Shown: positions 21,437 to 32,261 of the stretch, piece after piece
How the letters are laid out: the number at the start of each line of letters is the position of its first letter
Position numbering within the stretch: the first letter of the stretch is position 1
Assembly (NCBI GenBank): GCA_001574975.1
Contig: KQ965735.1
Coordinates: forward strand, 557,479-621,478
Direction: 5' to 3'
DNA from: Gonapodya prolifera JEL478
Lineage: Eukaryota > Monoblepharomycota > Monoblepharidomycetes > Monoblepharidales > Gonapodyaceae
DNA: 64,000 bases
Program-made: the position numbers and the translations under genes
Notes under the pieces: model-generated
What the model saw: only the letters and a program-made list of their open reading frames with translations
Database searches by the model: none
What the model was told of the DNA's origin: nothing

Positions 21437-23696
21437 TCATTTCTTGAACCGACCAAGCTGGAACCTCTTCTTCACGACCACGGGCGGCTGATCACCCAAG
21501 CTCAGCGAGCTCGTGCGCACCCTGATGGACACCTCGCCCGCGCCCGCAGAGTTCTCCGCCGCGTGGGGCACATTTCCGCCGTACTCGTGCTCGCGCTCGA
21601 GTTGGTGGGTCTCGGACGGATCGAGCGGGATGTCGGACTTGACGCGGATGGGTACCCGTGGGCGCTCTTCACCGAGTGTGTGGGCACTTGGCCGTCTTCC
21701 GGCAACTTTCCCGTCGAGTCCGAGAACGGGCGCGCTTTCAGTCGCGGCAGCCAAGCCCTCCACAATGCTTCTTCGTGGGCCTGGGTGGTACTGCTGCTGC
21801 TGCAGTGCCGCAGAGTGCCCAAAGAACGGCTCCCTTGCCGGCACGGCCTCGCCCTGCAGAAGCATCTGGCCCACCACCGACTCGCGCGCCACAAGTAAGG
21901 AGTCGCTTCTATCCGTCTGCCGCGAAGGGATATTGCGATCCAGCGACGGCGGGGTGATGTTGAAAGCCGGGTTGCGACCGCTTCCCATTGGCGTGGCTCT
22001 CAAGCGGATCGCCTCGCTCGTCTCATCATGCTCGGGCACTCGTTCCACCACATCAGAATACTCCGCGTCCGTGAGTCCACGCTTGATCGAGGCCAGCGCG
22101 CGCGCGTACTCGGGCGATTTGGGGCCAAGTACTTGCTGCAAGGTGCACAGGTACTGGGCGCGCTGAGGCGGGTTCAGGCCGCGCAGGATAAAGGGTAGGA
22201 GCTCGATCATGTCGGACGGGTCGTAGCCGAGGAGGTCGCGGAAAAGACTGAATTGGATCTGAAGAGGTAGCAGGCAAGGGTGATTTTGATGAGAGAGAAC
22301 AGGCGGTGAGTCCAAGTGAGGCGTACGTACCTCGATGGGTAGCTTGGTGAGCCAAGATATTACTTCGACCTCTTCTTGTTGTAAGTGCTGCGAACATCGG
22401 TATAAAAAATGAGTGTGGGCGGATTGGCCAACTTGGGACAAAACATACTTCGTGCAGGGCCGACACGACTTCTATCAAAAGATTTAATGTCGATGCCATG
22501 CTCTCTTCTGTGAGGTCGGTGATCGCGGCGTCGACGATTGATAGGAAGTTCTGCAGGTTGTTGGTTACCCAAACCGCACTTGCTCATTTCATGACCGCGG
22601 GTGAAAAATACCTTGATCATAATATCAAGATTGTGATGTTCCGACGTGATGTTCTCAAGCAGACCAATGTCCGTTCCATTTCGTTTCAAGAACGGCACCA
22701 AAACATCGCTTTCGCAGAGGGTATGGTAAGTCATGAACGCAGAAAGCTGGGTGAAATGCATCTTCAGCTTGGTGAGTCTGGTAAGTGCAGTGTCGTTGCC
22801 GTTCTTCAAAATCTCCATGGATTGGTTCAAGTGGGCTCGCTGGGAATCGTGTTCCAACCGACAGATGGACACAGGAGGGAGCCACGCCATACGGGCCTTG
22901 AAAGAACGTTTCATGTCTTCGTACGGGTATCCTATCTCCTTGTGCGCGGGGCTTTCCACAAGCCTGTTGAAATACTCCAGCACGACGAGCGTTCCGGCTG
23001 CGCCATCCCAGGCCCGTAAATAAATCATGAGAGGCCTTCGGGCTGCAAATGGCGTTATCAAAGCGTCGATGATGGAGTAATGATCGCCAAAGAACCATGG
23101 TCCGCCAGAGGCTTCCAATTGCACGGACATCAAGTTGTAACAATCCAGCAGAATTGGTCGACATAGGCCCTGAACGGCACCACTACCGTTCAAAAGAACC
23201 TACGGGAAAACGTTGTATTCAAAAGAGCTCACTGAGGGCAAGACCTTCTCTGAGGACGACTCACCTTTTCGAAGCTCGGCATAAATCGATCCTGAACCCA
23301 CATTGCCCATTTGTGGACCAGTGTCTTGTCGATTCCAGGCGGATAAAGGCATGATGAAGGCGCGTCCGGGAATAATCGGTCGATGTAAGCAATGGAATCC
23401 AAAACATCGTTCAGGAAGTGTTTCTCGGAAGTTTTTAAGAGGGGCAGTTTCCCATCAGGGGAGGCTGTTCAAATAGAAACGATCGCTATCTTCGTTGCTA
23501 GGCGCGAGCGAGAAAACCCACCGCGAGCGAACCACGCCGGTTTGGTCTCAGGCAGCACAACAATGCGGTAGAGTGGAACAACCTTCAGTCGGCAAGCAAG
23601 GCGGAACTGCAGCGTCTGGGGCTCAAATGGGCACGTGTAGATGGTGAGCAGCGTCGATTGCGCCGGCTCAGGCTTGCTGCGCGACGGAAAGCGCAT
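21437..23696 (-). CDS. Glutathione S-transferase fused to a hemerythrin-like di-iron domain
   Basis: Exons 23696-23522, 23464-23265, 23199-22612, 22550-22449, 22387-22331 and 22258-21437 join to 647 residues. Residues ~14-95 form a GST thioredoxin-like half: IYTCPFEPQTLQFRLACRL with Cys22-Pro-Phe, then ASPDGKLPLLKT and FLNDVLDSIAYIDRLFPD. Residues ~100-215 form the helical GST half (PWFFGDHYSIIDALITPF). Residues ~235-400 form a hemerythrin HHE bundle with candidate iron ligands His248, His284-x3-Glu288, His313/314 and His356-x3-Glu360, followed by MIELLPFILRGLNPPQR. The last ~200 residues look disordered and end in basic KKRFQLGRFKK. A redox, iron or oxygen/NO-sensing role tied to glutathione is inferred; neither domain alone tells which. 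An ATG further up at 23841-23855 is possible. Confidence 0.85.
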
Positions 23697-24790
23697 TTCG
23701 CTTAGCTGTCGAATTCGGCCAAACCCTGGACGGATGCGACCGATGCGGCACGACCACATCCCTGCTGTGGTCTGGACCCCGCCCCGCATGTGGTATGACG
23801 TTGCACCATTCCTGCGGGTCTGGAATTTCAATTCGTAGCACATGGTGCGTTCCACTTAGGTTAGCAAAACTCTTCGGTGTCTGGAAGCAAAGAGCGCAGA
23901 AGAAGGATGTCAACGTCAGCCGAAGTGCTCAAGTAATGACGCTCCTTCCGAAAATTCCTTTCGAAAACACAGCGAAGTTAGACTGACAGGGTTGGTTCCT
24001 GCCCAATCGTGTATATTGTCCTACAATTGCGTGCAGAGTGCTCTGAACGAGAGATCAATAACTAGTGCATTCAAGGCGACGATGCCAGCAAGGTCAACAA
24101 AGAAGGAAGATTCGAATCATCTTCGAAGGTGGGGGAAGGATGAATGGTCGTATGGTGATGGAATCCTAAGTTCGAAGGAGACCCAGAGACAAGATCGCCC
24201 AGAATGAGAACTCACGAACATGATGTAGGTAACCAGCATTGTGGTTTCAAACGCTCAGGCTTAAGACAAGCGGCCGTGAGAGGAAGGAGACACAAGTTTG
24301 TGCGTTTTGCACAGCATTTCATTGCAGGTACTTAGCCCTACTGTAGCACTCGCAATCCAATCTGCCCAATGGCTTGTTGTGGGTGGCGACTTTCCATGTC
24401 AAAACGACAGCGGCTTGAAAGTTCAACCTGCCCGGCGAACAATAACTTTCAACAACTTGATATGGTCCTATACTACACCCTCCCCATTGAATGGAATCCT
24501 CCAGTATATTCTGTGTATGTGAGGACTTGTAGTGTAACAGCTGTATATGGCCACCTTGCACAACAAGAAAGAATCTGGAGTGCTAATAGTTGAAGGCAGC
24601 TGGTTGGCAAATAAATTGAGCTACTGACTCTCAGAAGAAAACCATAGCTCAATCTCGATTTACCAAGAGATTCGTCGTTACACACCTGCCTTAGAGTGTG
24701 GCACAGACCAGCCTTCCAAACATCCATTTTAGCCAATTCCCGAAGGATGGAGGAAGGTACGCAGATAAAACACCATGCTTCCGGCTAGAG
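23697..24790. other. 1.1-kb region without a confident gene
   Basis: It lies between the GST-hemerythrin start and the first recognisable exon of the CDCA7-like gene. It should hold the promoter of the former and the missing first exon and promoter of the latter. Short open frames exist on both strands (for example one containing MPARSTKKEDSNHLRRWGKD near 24082), but none has a domain or a clean splice that joins it to the next gene. Confidence 0.4.
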
Positions 24791-26264
24791 ACGTATCACT
24801 CACCGCGATCTATGGCTTGATTTGTCCCATCCGCGCTTGATTCAATCCAATCGTCGACCAACTTTATCCGCCAAAGACAATGAGTACCTTCGCCTCCGCG
24901 AGGAACGCCTCCGACAGAATCGCGAGCTCTTGGCATCTCTCGCCATCCCCAAGCTCACCGTAAGTGTGGCCGAGCTCGAATCACAGTGAATGAACAGTGA
25001 ACACCGAGGGCTCGACTTTGAACAATGCAGCCGATAACCCCAATTTCACCGCCGGCAACCCCCAAATCGGCAACTATCCGTGCACCAAGAACTCCCCGCT
25101 CCCCGCTGGAAGAACTGCCGCGGCGACAGTCAGATCGCCAACGTGGAAAGTCGTATAATTGGGACGAGGTGCCACAGGTCGTCGACGACTTGGTAGTGGA
25201 CAGAGAAGGAGGTGGGAAAGTGAAGAAATACAGAAAGGTATGAGAGTTCGATGAAATTGAAAGTCCTCAAGTCGTCGACTGACACTGCTGTCGTCCACAC
25301 AAACGCCTTCAAGAGTGGTGGTGGTCGTCGATCTGATCTTGGAGTACGCGTTGTTGGCGGAAGGATTTATGACAGGTGAGCGAATGGCTATGTTGCCAAA
25401 CTTGCAAATGGCCAGAGGTGAAATTCCATAATCCATGATTTCTAGTGTTAACGGAGAATCATGCCATCAATGTCGACGTGAGTCTATTGAAGTTTGTGCT
25501 CTAGTCATAATAGCATGCCACTTAATTTCGGTGCTTCTGCTGGTTACATTTTCTCCTTAATCAGAAAAGACCCTTGATCCCAAAGTGAGTACCATCCAGC
25601 GTACTGTTCGGCTATCTGAACTGGGTACTTGATGATATACTGCAGATAAAATGCACCAACAAGATTGTGTACACGTACGCTGACGGAACCACTGTCACAA
25701 GCATGTGTACATTGATGTGTGAGTTGTTGGTTTGTGACTCCAGGTGAATCGATCAATTTGAATCTCATTTTTACTTAGTGGATGAGCAATGCCTCAAAGG
25801 CCGATACGGTCAGGTGAGACAGTGTGGATTGTGTCTATCGGCAAGGTGGCTTGTGTGACAACACTTCTTCCCCAACAGACTATTGCCGATGCCATGGCAA
25901 CGGGTGACTGGCATTGTCCCAAGTGCCAAGGAATTTGTAATTGCTCATTCTGCAGGAGGAAGAAGGGTAAAGCACCAACAGGTGGGGCAGTGTCTGGGGT
26001 TTAGGTACCTCTTCACGGTTTTGACGTATGTCTGGTATTCAAGGAATCCTCAAGCATACCGCTCTGGCGGCTGGCTACAGCTCCGTCGCCGATTACCTCG
26101 AGGCTCTGGAGAAGTCACGATCGAGGAAAATAGCTGAGAAGACCGATGGGGATATCACCAAGAAAGAATCTGTGGACGAGTCAGATGACGGCGATGACTC
26201 CGCCAAAACAGAATCTGATGAATACGACGAGTTCGAGGGCGAAAACTTTATCATTCTTATTTAA
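24791..26264 (+). CDS. CDCA7-like protein with 4CXXC-R1 zinc finger (5' end not resolved)
   Basis: Recognised exons: about 24791-24959, 25031-25237, 25272-25374, 25446-25477, 25565-25584, 25646-25718, 25779-25813, 25879-25981 and 26044-26264. The first starts with no ATG in frame, so an upstream exon is missing from this model. The zinc-finger domain carries the family Cys pattern: GRIYDSVNGESCHQCRQKT, KCTNKIV, MCTL, DEQCLKGRYGQ, DWHCPKCQGICNCSFCRRKK, then GILKHTALAAGYSSVADYLE. CDCA7 proteins recruit the HELLS/LSH-type remodeller to chromatin and are tied to DNA-methylation upkeep; the same role is inferred here. The N-terminal piece EYLRLREERLRQNRELLASL matches the helix often found before this domain. 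The tail is acidic. Confidence 0.88.
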
Positions 26265-26384
26265 AGACTCTCGCGAGAGTTTCAGAAGCTTATTACTCTG
26301 TGTTCTTTTCACTATAATCTCGAAATGGAATACAACATGATGTAGATCGATCAATCACTCCGCCCCCTTTCCCCCATCCCAATT

Positions 26385-27517
26385 ATGACTTCGGAGCTGC
26401 GGAAACGGCCCACGAAGGGCTCGAAAGATACATCAGACCCTCAAAAGGACGAACAGAGCGACTCCAGCGAGAAGACAGATGCGATTCCCAAGGTTGGAGA
26501 GAGGCTACCCCAGGCAAACCCGGACTATCCTGTTCACAGAAACATACCGCCCAAAGGCGCAGGGAGGTTCCGGAGAAGAGTTTTGGATGCCGTAGCCAAA
26601 GTTGGTTCCATTCGATCCCGTGATGGGTTGTTGTCGTGGCAAACTCACCACCACATTTCTTGTCAGATCCCCGAGCCTTGGAAGACCATTCTCGGTGTCA
26701 TCTATTGGACACTTTTCACTGCGATTCTCATCGTACTCTTGTATTGGTTTATTCTCGGCGAGATTACATTCGAGCTGAAGGGAATCGGCTTGGCGAAAGG
26801 CTACGTTGGCAGAGATGGGAAAGTTACACAATATGCAACAACGGTAAAGTTGGGGAGGGGGGTGGCATGGTGGCATTTTGGCCCGGAATGAGGCTAATGT
26901 GTCCTACTTCTTCATTGACTCATGTCAGACCGCAACACCACGCGCCGCCCCCGCATCCACCCCCGCGCCCAAAAAGAAGAAAGCTCCTCCCGCACCGCGA
27001 CCTGTGCCACCTCCGAGGGCGTTCACGGAAGCTGAGCTCGCGCAGTTTGATGGTAGCGACCCGGAGAAGCCTGTGTACTTGGCTTTCCTGTGAGTTGGTC
27101 TTTTACAAATACGTTGCTTCGCCTACAAGTTCCATTTATTTCCAGTGGAAAAGTGTATGATGTGTCAGCTAACAAGGAGGCTTACGGAACGGTACGTGAC
27201 GTGGCAGATCATACCGCGCCAAGTTCTAGGATCGCTCATTGCTCGTCACACAGAAGGGACAAGGCTACAACATGTTTGCCGGTCGCGACGCTGCGCGAGC
27301 ATTTGTCACTGGCTGCTTCAACGAAGAGGATGGCCACCTTACTCATGATCTTCGCGGACTCACCGAAGATGAGAAGAGCGGGCTGAAAGAATGGGGTGAA
27401 TTTTATGAGAAGGAAGGGAAGCCCGGGGGAAAATACCCATACGTTGGTACAGTAATCCACGACCCCATTCCCTCCGATAAACCGATTCCCAAATCTTGTC
27501 GCCAGCCTAAGCAATAA
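26385..27517 (+). CDS. Membrane-anchored cytochrome b5-like haem protein, neuferricin/CYB5D2 type
   Basis: Exons 26385-26843, 26929-27089, 27146-27191 and 27254-27517 join to 309 residues. A disordered basic N-terminus (~100 residues) is followed by one transmembrane helix (VIYWTLFTAILIVLLYWFIL), a Lys/Pro-rich linker, and a cytochrome b5-like domain of the MAPR class: FTEAELAQFDGSDPEKPVYL, LGKVYDVSANKEAYG, GYNMFAGRDAARAFVTGCF, then THDLRGLTEDE and KYPYVGTV. The order and the AFVTG and THDLRGL motifs fit neuferricin (CYB5D2) better than PGRMC1/Dap1. MAPR proteins bind haem and some support P450 enzymes. A P450 reductase lies 7 kb away, but too far to imply linkage. It starts just 120 bases after the CDCA7-like gene. 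Confidence 0.9.
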
Positions 27518-27714
27518 AAGACGCGATGATAAATAAACGTGCAGTTACGTAATCGCTGAAAATTTGAAACAATCCTTTGCCAGAGCGGATAAATTGATTG
27601 AACAACCCGACGAGACAACTCGTTCCTCGTGCCAAGTGACAAACAGAACCACGAGACCAGTGGGAAACCAGGACCCCTCGCTTAATCGTGGACACAAATT
27701 CACCAACTTCACCG

Positions 27715-30007
27715 ATGTCGAGTCTCCCCAAGATCCCTGAAGGTGTTGCGGTGAACACCGCGAACAACACCCCCAGATCGGATCAACCACCATCACCAAC
27801 GTCCAAATGGAATTATTACGTGCCACGAAGGGTGATTATGATCACATGGATAGCTCCGCGGATTGATTTGGTTGAAGCTCTTGTTACCTTGCAGCCGTCC
27901 TACTATCACATCGGCGGTACTCCCATCCCCGTCAGATCGCAAGCGACGGCTGAGTACAGTTCCATCAGCGATAACACCACGATCCTTGGTTGGTATATAA
28001 ATGACCGCGACCTGGATGATGACGATGATTGAGTGGGTTACGTAAATCACTCAACAGTCTGGCATCATCGTTGCGGGCATTTTTTCGGGGCAGATTAGAG
28101 CCATTTCTGACTCGATGTTTTAATTAATTGTAGTTCTTGGTGCTAGTGGTGACCTTGCGTACAAGAAGACCTTCCCTGCTCTGTTCGGCCTGCTCAAACA
28201 CCAATTTCTGCCTCACAATGTCCAAATCGTGGGGTACGCACGTTCTAAAATGGAAAAGGAGCAATTTAGGGAGCGGGTCACGTCGAAAATTAAGACGAGC
28301 TCGGAGGCAGACAAGGCTTTAGTGGGCAAATTTAAGGACATGCTGCACTACGTGGACGGCCAATATGACAAAGACGAGGTGCGTTGCTTGAATTTATACC
28401 GGTGATCTTACCCGCAATAGCTCTAACATCGTCTTCAGTCGTACAAAAATCTGGCGCTGGAAGTCGAGAAACTGGAACAAGGAACTGGAAAGAAGAACCG
28501 CTTGTTTTACATGGCGCTTCCCCCCTCCGTCTTCATCCCTGTCGCGAAGGGTCTGCGAGAGAACTTGTACTCCACGACAGGGTGGAACCGTGTGGTTGTT
28601 GAGAAACCATTCGGGAAGGACCTGCAAAGCTCCAACGAGCTGGGGGAGGCTCTCGCCCGATTCTGGAAGGAAGAGGAGGTGGGTTTTGATCGACTGACTT
28701 TTGTTGACCGCAAACGAACGAAAGAATCGACGGCCTCTTGACTAGATTTACCGAATCGACCACTACCTCGGCAAGGAGATGGTCAAGAACCTGATCGTTC
28801 TGCGCTTTGCCAACGTGTTCCTCGGCTCCATCTGGAACCGCCAATTTATCTCCAACGTACAGATCACGTTTAAAGAGCCTTTTGGCACCGAAGGCCGGGG
28901 AGGCTACTTTGACGAGTTTGGCATCATCCGTGACGTGATGCAGAACCACTTGCTGCAGGTGCTCACCATTGTGGCAATGGAAAAACCTGTGAGCTTGAAC
29001 GCGGAGGACGTGCGCGATGAGAAGGTGAGCCGGGAGAACAGTTTGGTGCTTGCACGAGGGCGAACGAATGTGACGGGTACCTCTTTGGGAAAGGTTCGCG
29101 TGCTTAAGTACATCAACCCTTTGACGGTAGACGACGTACTTGTGGGGCAGTACGTGAAGTCTGCTGACGGCACAAAACCAGGGTTGGTTGAGTTCGTCAG
29201 GTGCCGACGGATTTGCAGAGCGTAACTGACGGGCATGACAGGTACAAGGACGACAAAACTGTCCCTCCGGACTCATTGTGTCCGACGTTTGCCGCGGCAG
29301 TGTTTTGGATCAATAATGACCGTTGGGATGGTGCGTATCTGGGATGGTGGTGTGTGCCTACATCAATTACGTTTTGACACGATTCCGATTCCGATTCCGA
29401 ACCCCATCCCCGTCCCTACCGCCCTACCATAATTACTGTACCATCCCAGGCGTGCCTTTCATCCTCAAATGCGGCAAAGCGCTCAACGAAGCCAAAGTCG
29501 AGATTCGGATCCAATTCAACGACGTGGCGGGTAACACCCTTTTCCCGGAGATCGCGCGCAATGAGCTTGTCATCCGCGTACAACCGGATGAGGCCGTATA
29601 CATGAAGTTCATGAACAAGGAGCCCGGCCTGAACTCGGACCCCGTCATTTCGGAGCTTGAGCTCAACTACACAAAGCGGTACCAGTCCTCAAGGATTCCG
29701 GAGGCGTACGAAGCCCTCATTTTGGACGTCTTGAGGGGTGGTGAGTACTCTGTCATGCTGTTCCGCGTTGCTCGCAGCATAGTTACCCACCATACCCCAC
29801 ACGCTAGACCACCAAAACTTTGTCCGCTCCGACGAGCTCGAAGTTGCCTGGAAAATTTTCACACCTCTCCTTCACCAACTTGAGAAGCAAAAAGTGCGCC
29901 CCGTCCCGTACGAGTACGGCAGTCGAGGCCCGGAGGAACTCAACGACTTTGTGGAGATGCATGGATTCGCGAGGAGTAACTTGCCGTACCATTGGCAGAA
30001 GTCGTGA
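27715..30007 (+). CDS. ZWF1: Glucose-6-phosphate 1-dehydrogenase
   Basis: Catalyses the first, NADPH-producing step of the oxidative pentose phosphate pathway. Exons 27715-27988, 28134-28378, 28439-28678, 28746-29024, 29094-29182, 29242-29330, 29450-29740 and 29808-30007 join to 568 residues. The NADP fingerprint is [20 protein letters not shown]; the substrate-site motif [14 protein letters not shown] is intact with its catalytic Lys and the Asp-His pair upstream; EKPFGKDL and [18 protein letters not shown] are also family-typical. The protein is ~60-70 residues longer at the N-terminus than usual, with a Ser/Pro-rich segment and a possible extra region before NTTILVLGASG. Two introns use the unusual donor GTTGGT (after 27988 and 29182), but the joined protein matches the family at both. 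Confidence 0.95.
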
Positions 30008-30571
30008 GGGGCCGCCACGGTGGGTTGGGGTCGTGGTGGTTGGAGACGCGGTGTCCGAAGGGGCAAATGCAAAAGGCAGTGTTGGGCATTCTGGGGATGT
30101 AACAGTAGCAGTAGTAGTATCGAACACATGCAAGTCTTTAAAAAAACCATTGCTCTGTCATATGTGATTCGGTTGTGGTTTCTGGAGGAACCCCCGTCAT
30201 CCCACCAACTGACACACCACATAGAACGACATCATCTCCACACTATGTATTGTTTTTCACGGAGTGTTTATCCTGTAAATACCTGGTGTGACGTCGCGAC
30301 GTCGCCATATCGCTGCCACCACGTCCCTACGACAATGTTCCTGATCTCCGCACAGCACATCGCCACGTCCTCACGTCACACCTCGGTGCTGGGGCCACGC
30401 ACACCGTCCATGAGCCCTCGACGCGACGCACGCACACAGCTTGCCGATGCCGTGCTAGAGAGCTTTGCGAAGTTGAACTTTGTTCGCCTGCAACGTCCTT
30501 CACGCATCCTCAATCCACCGCCACCACGCCTTCGCCCTCCCCAACTACCTCATACTGACCCGCAAAGGCCC
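30008..30571. other. Convergent spacer between ZWF1 and THR1
   Basis: About 560 bases between two converging stops. An open frame on the plus strand runs on into the homoserine kinase region, but it is the shadow of that gene. Nothing else seen. Confidence 0.4.
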
Positions 30572-32050
30572 TCACCGCTTCTCGGCATCACCGCCCACAA
30601 CCTCCTCCCACACGCGACACTCGGCCGGCTCCTCCACAACTTCCAAACTGATCCAACGACACTCAATCCCATCTGGCGCGCCCTTTTCGGGTGCCTTCTG
30701 CCGCCTCCAAATCGCACACACAGCTTCACCAACCCGCTCGCCCGCATCGGGCGCCGCAAACGCAAGCACGGTGGGGCCTGCCCCCGACTGACAAATCCCC
30801 AGCAATCCCGGCGTTGTCTCGGGAGTGAGGGCGAGGATCTCGGGAAGGCCGGGCACGAGATGCTGTCTGTAATGCTGGTGCACGCGGTCGTGCATACACT
30901 CAGACACTGTTTGCGGGCTGGGAGGGGTGGCGCCCAGGGCGTGCACGAGGACGGCGAGGCGTTGCAGATTGAATACGACGTCAGGGCGGGAGTATGATGT
31001 TGGGAGGACTTTGCGGGCGAGTTTGGTGGAGACTTCAAAGGCGGGGATGCAGGCAATGGGGCGGACATCGGGGGAGATGGGCAGGCGGATGTGTGTGCCG
31101 AGATTGTGAGGGGGATTCAAGGGAAGTTGGGTGGGGACAGGGCTGGGCGATGTCCCGTTTTCGATGGATTTGGAGGACGATTGTGCATCTGAGGAGGATG
31201 GGGAAGTAGAGGATAAGGGAAGGCCCTGGATATGAGACTGGGAGTTCTGCCTCTTTCGGCGCCAGGCCTGGACAACGAGCTGCTCCAGGTTGTCCGGCAC
31301 AACGTCCTCAATGTTGTGCCTGAGGTATCCCGCACAGAAACCGCCCATCAAAGACGCCGTAACGTTGTCGGGGTGGCCCTCGATGGCCAGGCAGTAATCC
31401 AGCAGGCGTTCGCGAGATAGATTGAGCCCGCACGCTGCGTTTGCGAGGAGAGCACCAGCCACGACAGCAGCACCAGACGAGCCGAGGCCACGGCCGAGCG
31501 GGATTGGGTTGTCGATGTGGATCTGCAGGCCTGGCGGGAGGGAAGCGTTGTTGGCGACTGCGACGTAGAGCGCGACCTTTGTGATGAGGTTTCGATCGAC
31601 TTCGAGGGGCACGGTGTGAGGCAAGTCACCCGTGTATGTGATCGTGATGGGTGCGTCGGGCGGAGGTGGTGGGGTCGTTTGCAGTGATGCCGAGACCTTC
31701 AAGAACAGCGAGAGTGCGATGCCCAGAACGTCGAAGCCGGGGCCGAGGTTTGATGTTGAGCAGGGGACTTTGATGGCGATGCGGCGGATGGTGGAGGAAG
31801 AGGGAGACGAGGCAGCGGGGGGAGATGGGGAAGACATTGAGGAGACAGGTGAAGGGGAGGATAGCAGAGTAGAGAGAGCAGATGGGATGGATTGGCAGGG
31901 AGAAACGCCGATGGCAGACGAAAGAGCGTGCAATCGGTCCCAGTCACGCTGCACTCGGTGATGTATGCGTGGGTGACTTTCTCTTCGCGGTGTCCCCTTT
32001 AGGCTGTGCCACCGGCAGTCAGTGGCAGGGAGGTCATCGCACTCGGCCAT
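30572..32050 (-). CDS. THR1: Homoserine kinase (GHMP kinase)
   Basis: Phosphorylates homoserine for threonine synthesis. A single intron-free frame of 492 codons. The GHMP signature is complete: KVPCSTSNLGPGFDVLGIAL at the start of the enzyme, the phosphate loop IPLGRGLGSSGAAVVAGALL, EGHPDNVTASLMGGF, and the C-terminal ICQSGAGPTVLAF. A Ser/Pro-rich insertion of about 50 residues (around GLPLSSTSPSSSDAQSSS) sits between HNIEDVVPDNLEQLVVQAW and RPIACIPAFEV. The true start may be the Met at 31837 (MSSPSPPAASS), which puts the enzyme core 17 residues from the N-terminus as in yeast Thr1; the longer frame to 32050 adds 71 residues with no recognisable signal. Confidence 0.93.
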   Translation of the reverse strand: MAECDDLPATDCRWHSLKGTPRRESHPRIHHRVQRDWDRLHALSSAIGVSPCQSIPSALSTLLSSPSPVSSMSSPSPPAASSPSSSTIRRIAIKVPCSTSNLGPGFDVLGIALSLFLKVSASLQTTPPPPPDAPITITYTGDLPHTVPLEVDRNLITKVALYVAVANNASLPPGLQIHIDNPIPLGRGLGSSGAAVVAGALLANAACGLNLSRERLLDYCLAIEGHPDNVTASLMGGFCAGYLRHNIEDVVPDNLEQLVVQAWRRKRQNSQSHIQGLPLSSTSPSSSDAQSSSKSIENGTSPSPVPTQLPLNPPHNLGTHIRLPISPDVRPIACIPAFEVSTKLARKVLPTSYSRPDVVFNLQRLAVLVHALGATPPSPQTVSECMHDRVHQHYRQHLVPGLPEILALTPETTPGLLGICQSGAGPTVLAFAAPDAGERVGEAVCAIWRRQKAPEKGAPDGIECRWISLEVVEEPAECRVWEEVVGGDAEKR

Positions 32051-32261
32051 TATTGCATTTCACTCTTTAGTGTGTGATTCTACTGGCAATAGAGGCGGAG
32101 AAGATCAAAGATGGCACTAAAGTGGCACGTCTTAGTGGGCAAAAGAGATGCAAGTTGGAGGACAGGACACCACCAGACTTCATCATTTCTCCGTGAAAGC
32201 TGCAAGTTGTCAAATTACCAAGCGCCCTATACATATCTTGACTTCCTCCACAATACACCAG

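Noticed and set aside
30020-30997. 325-codon open frame on the plus strand
   Set aside because: It lies mostly antisense to the homoserine kinase gene and has the Pro/Arg/Leu bias of a shadow frame; no domain.
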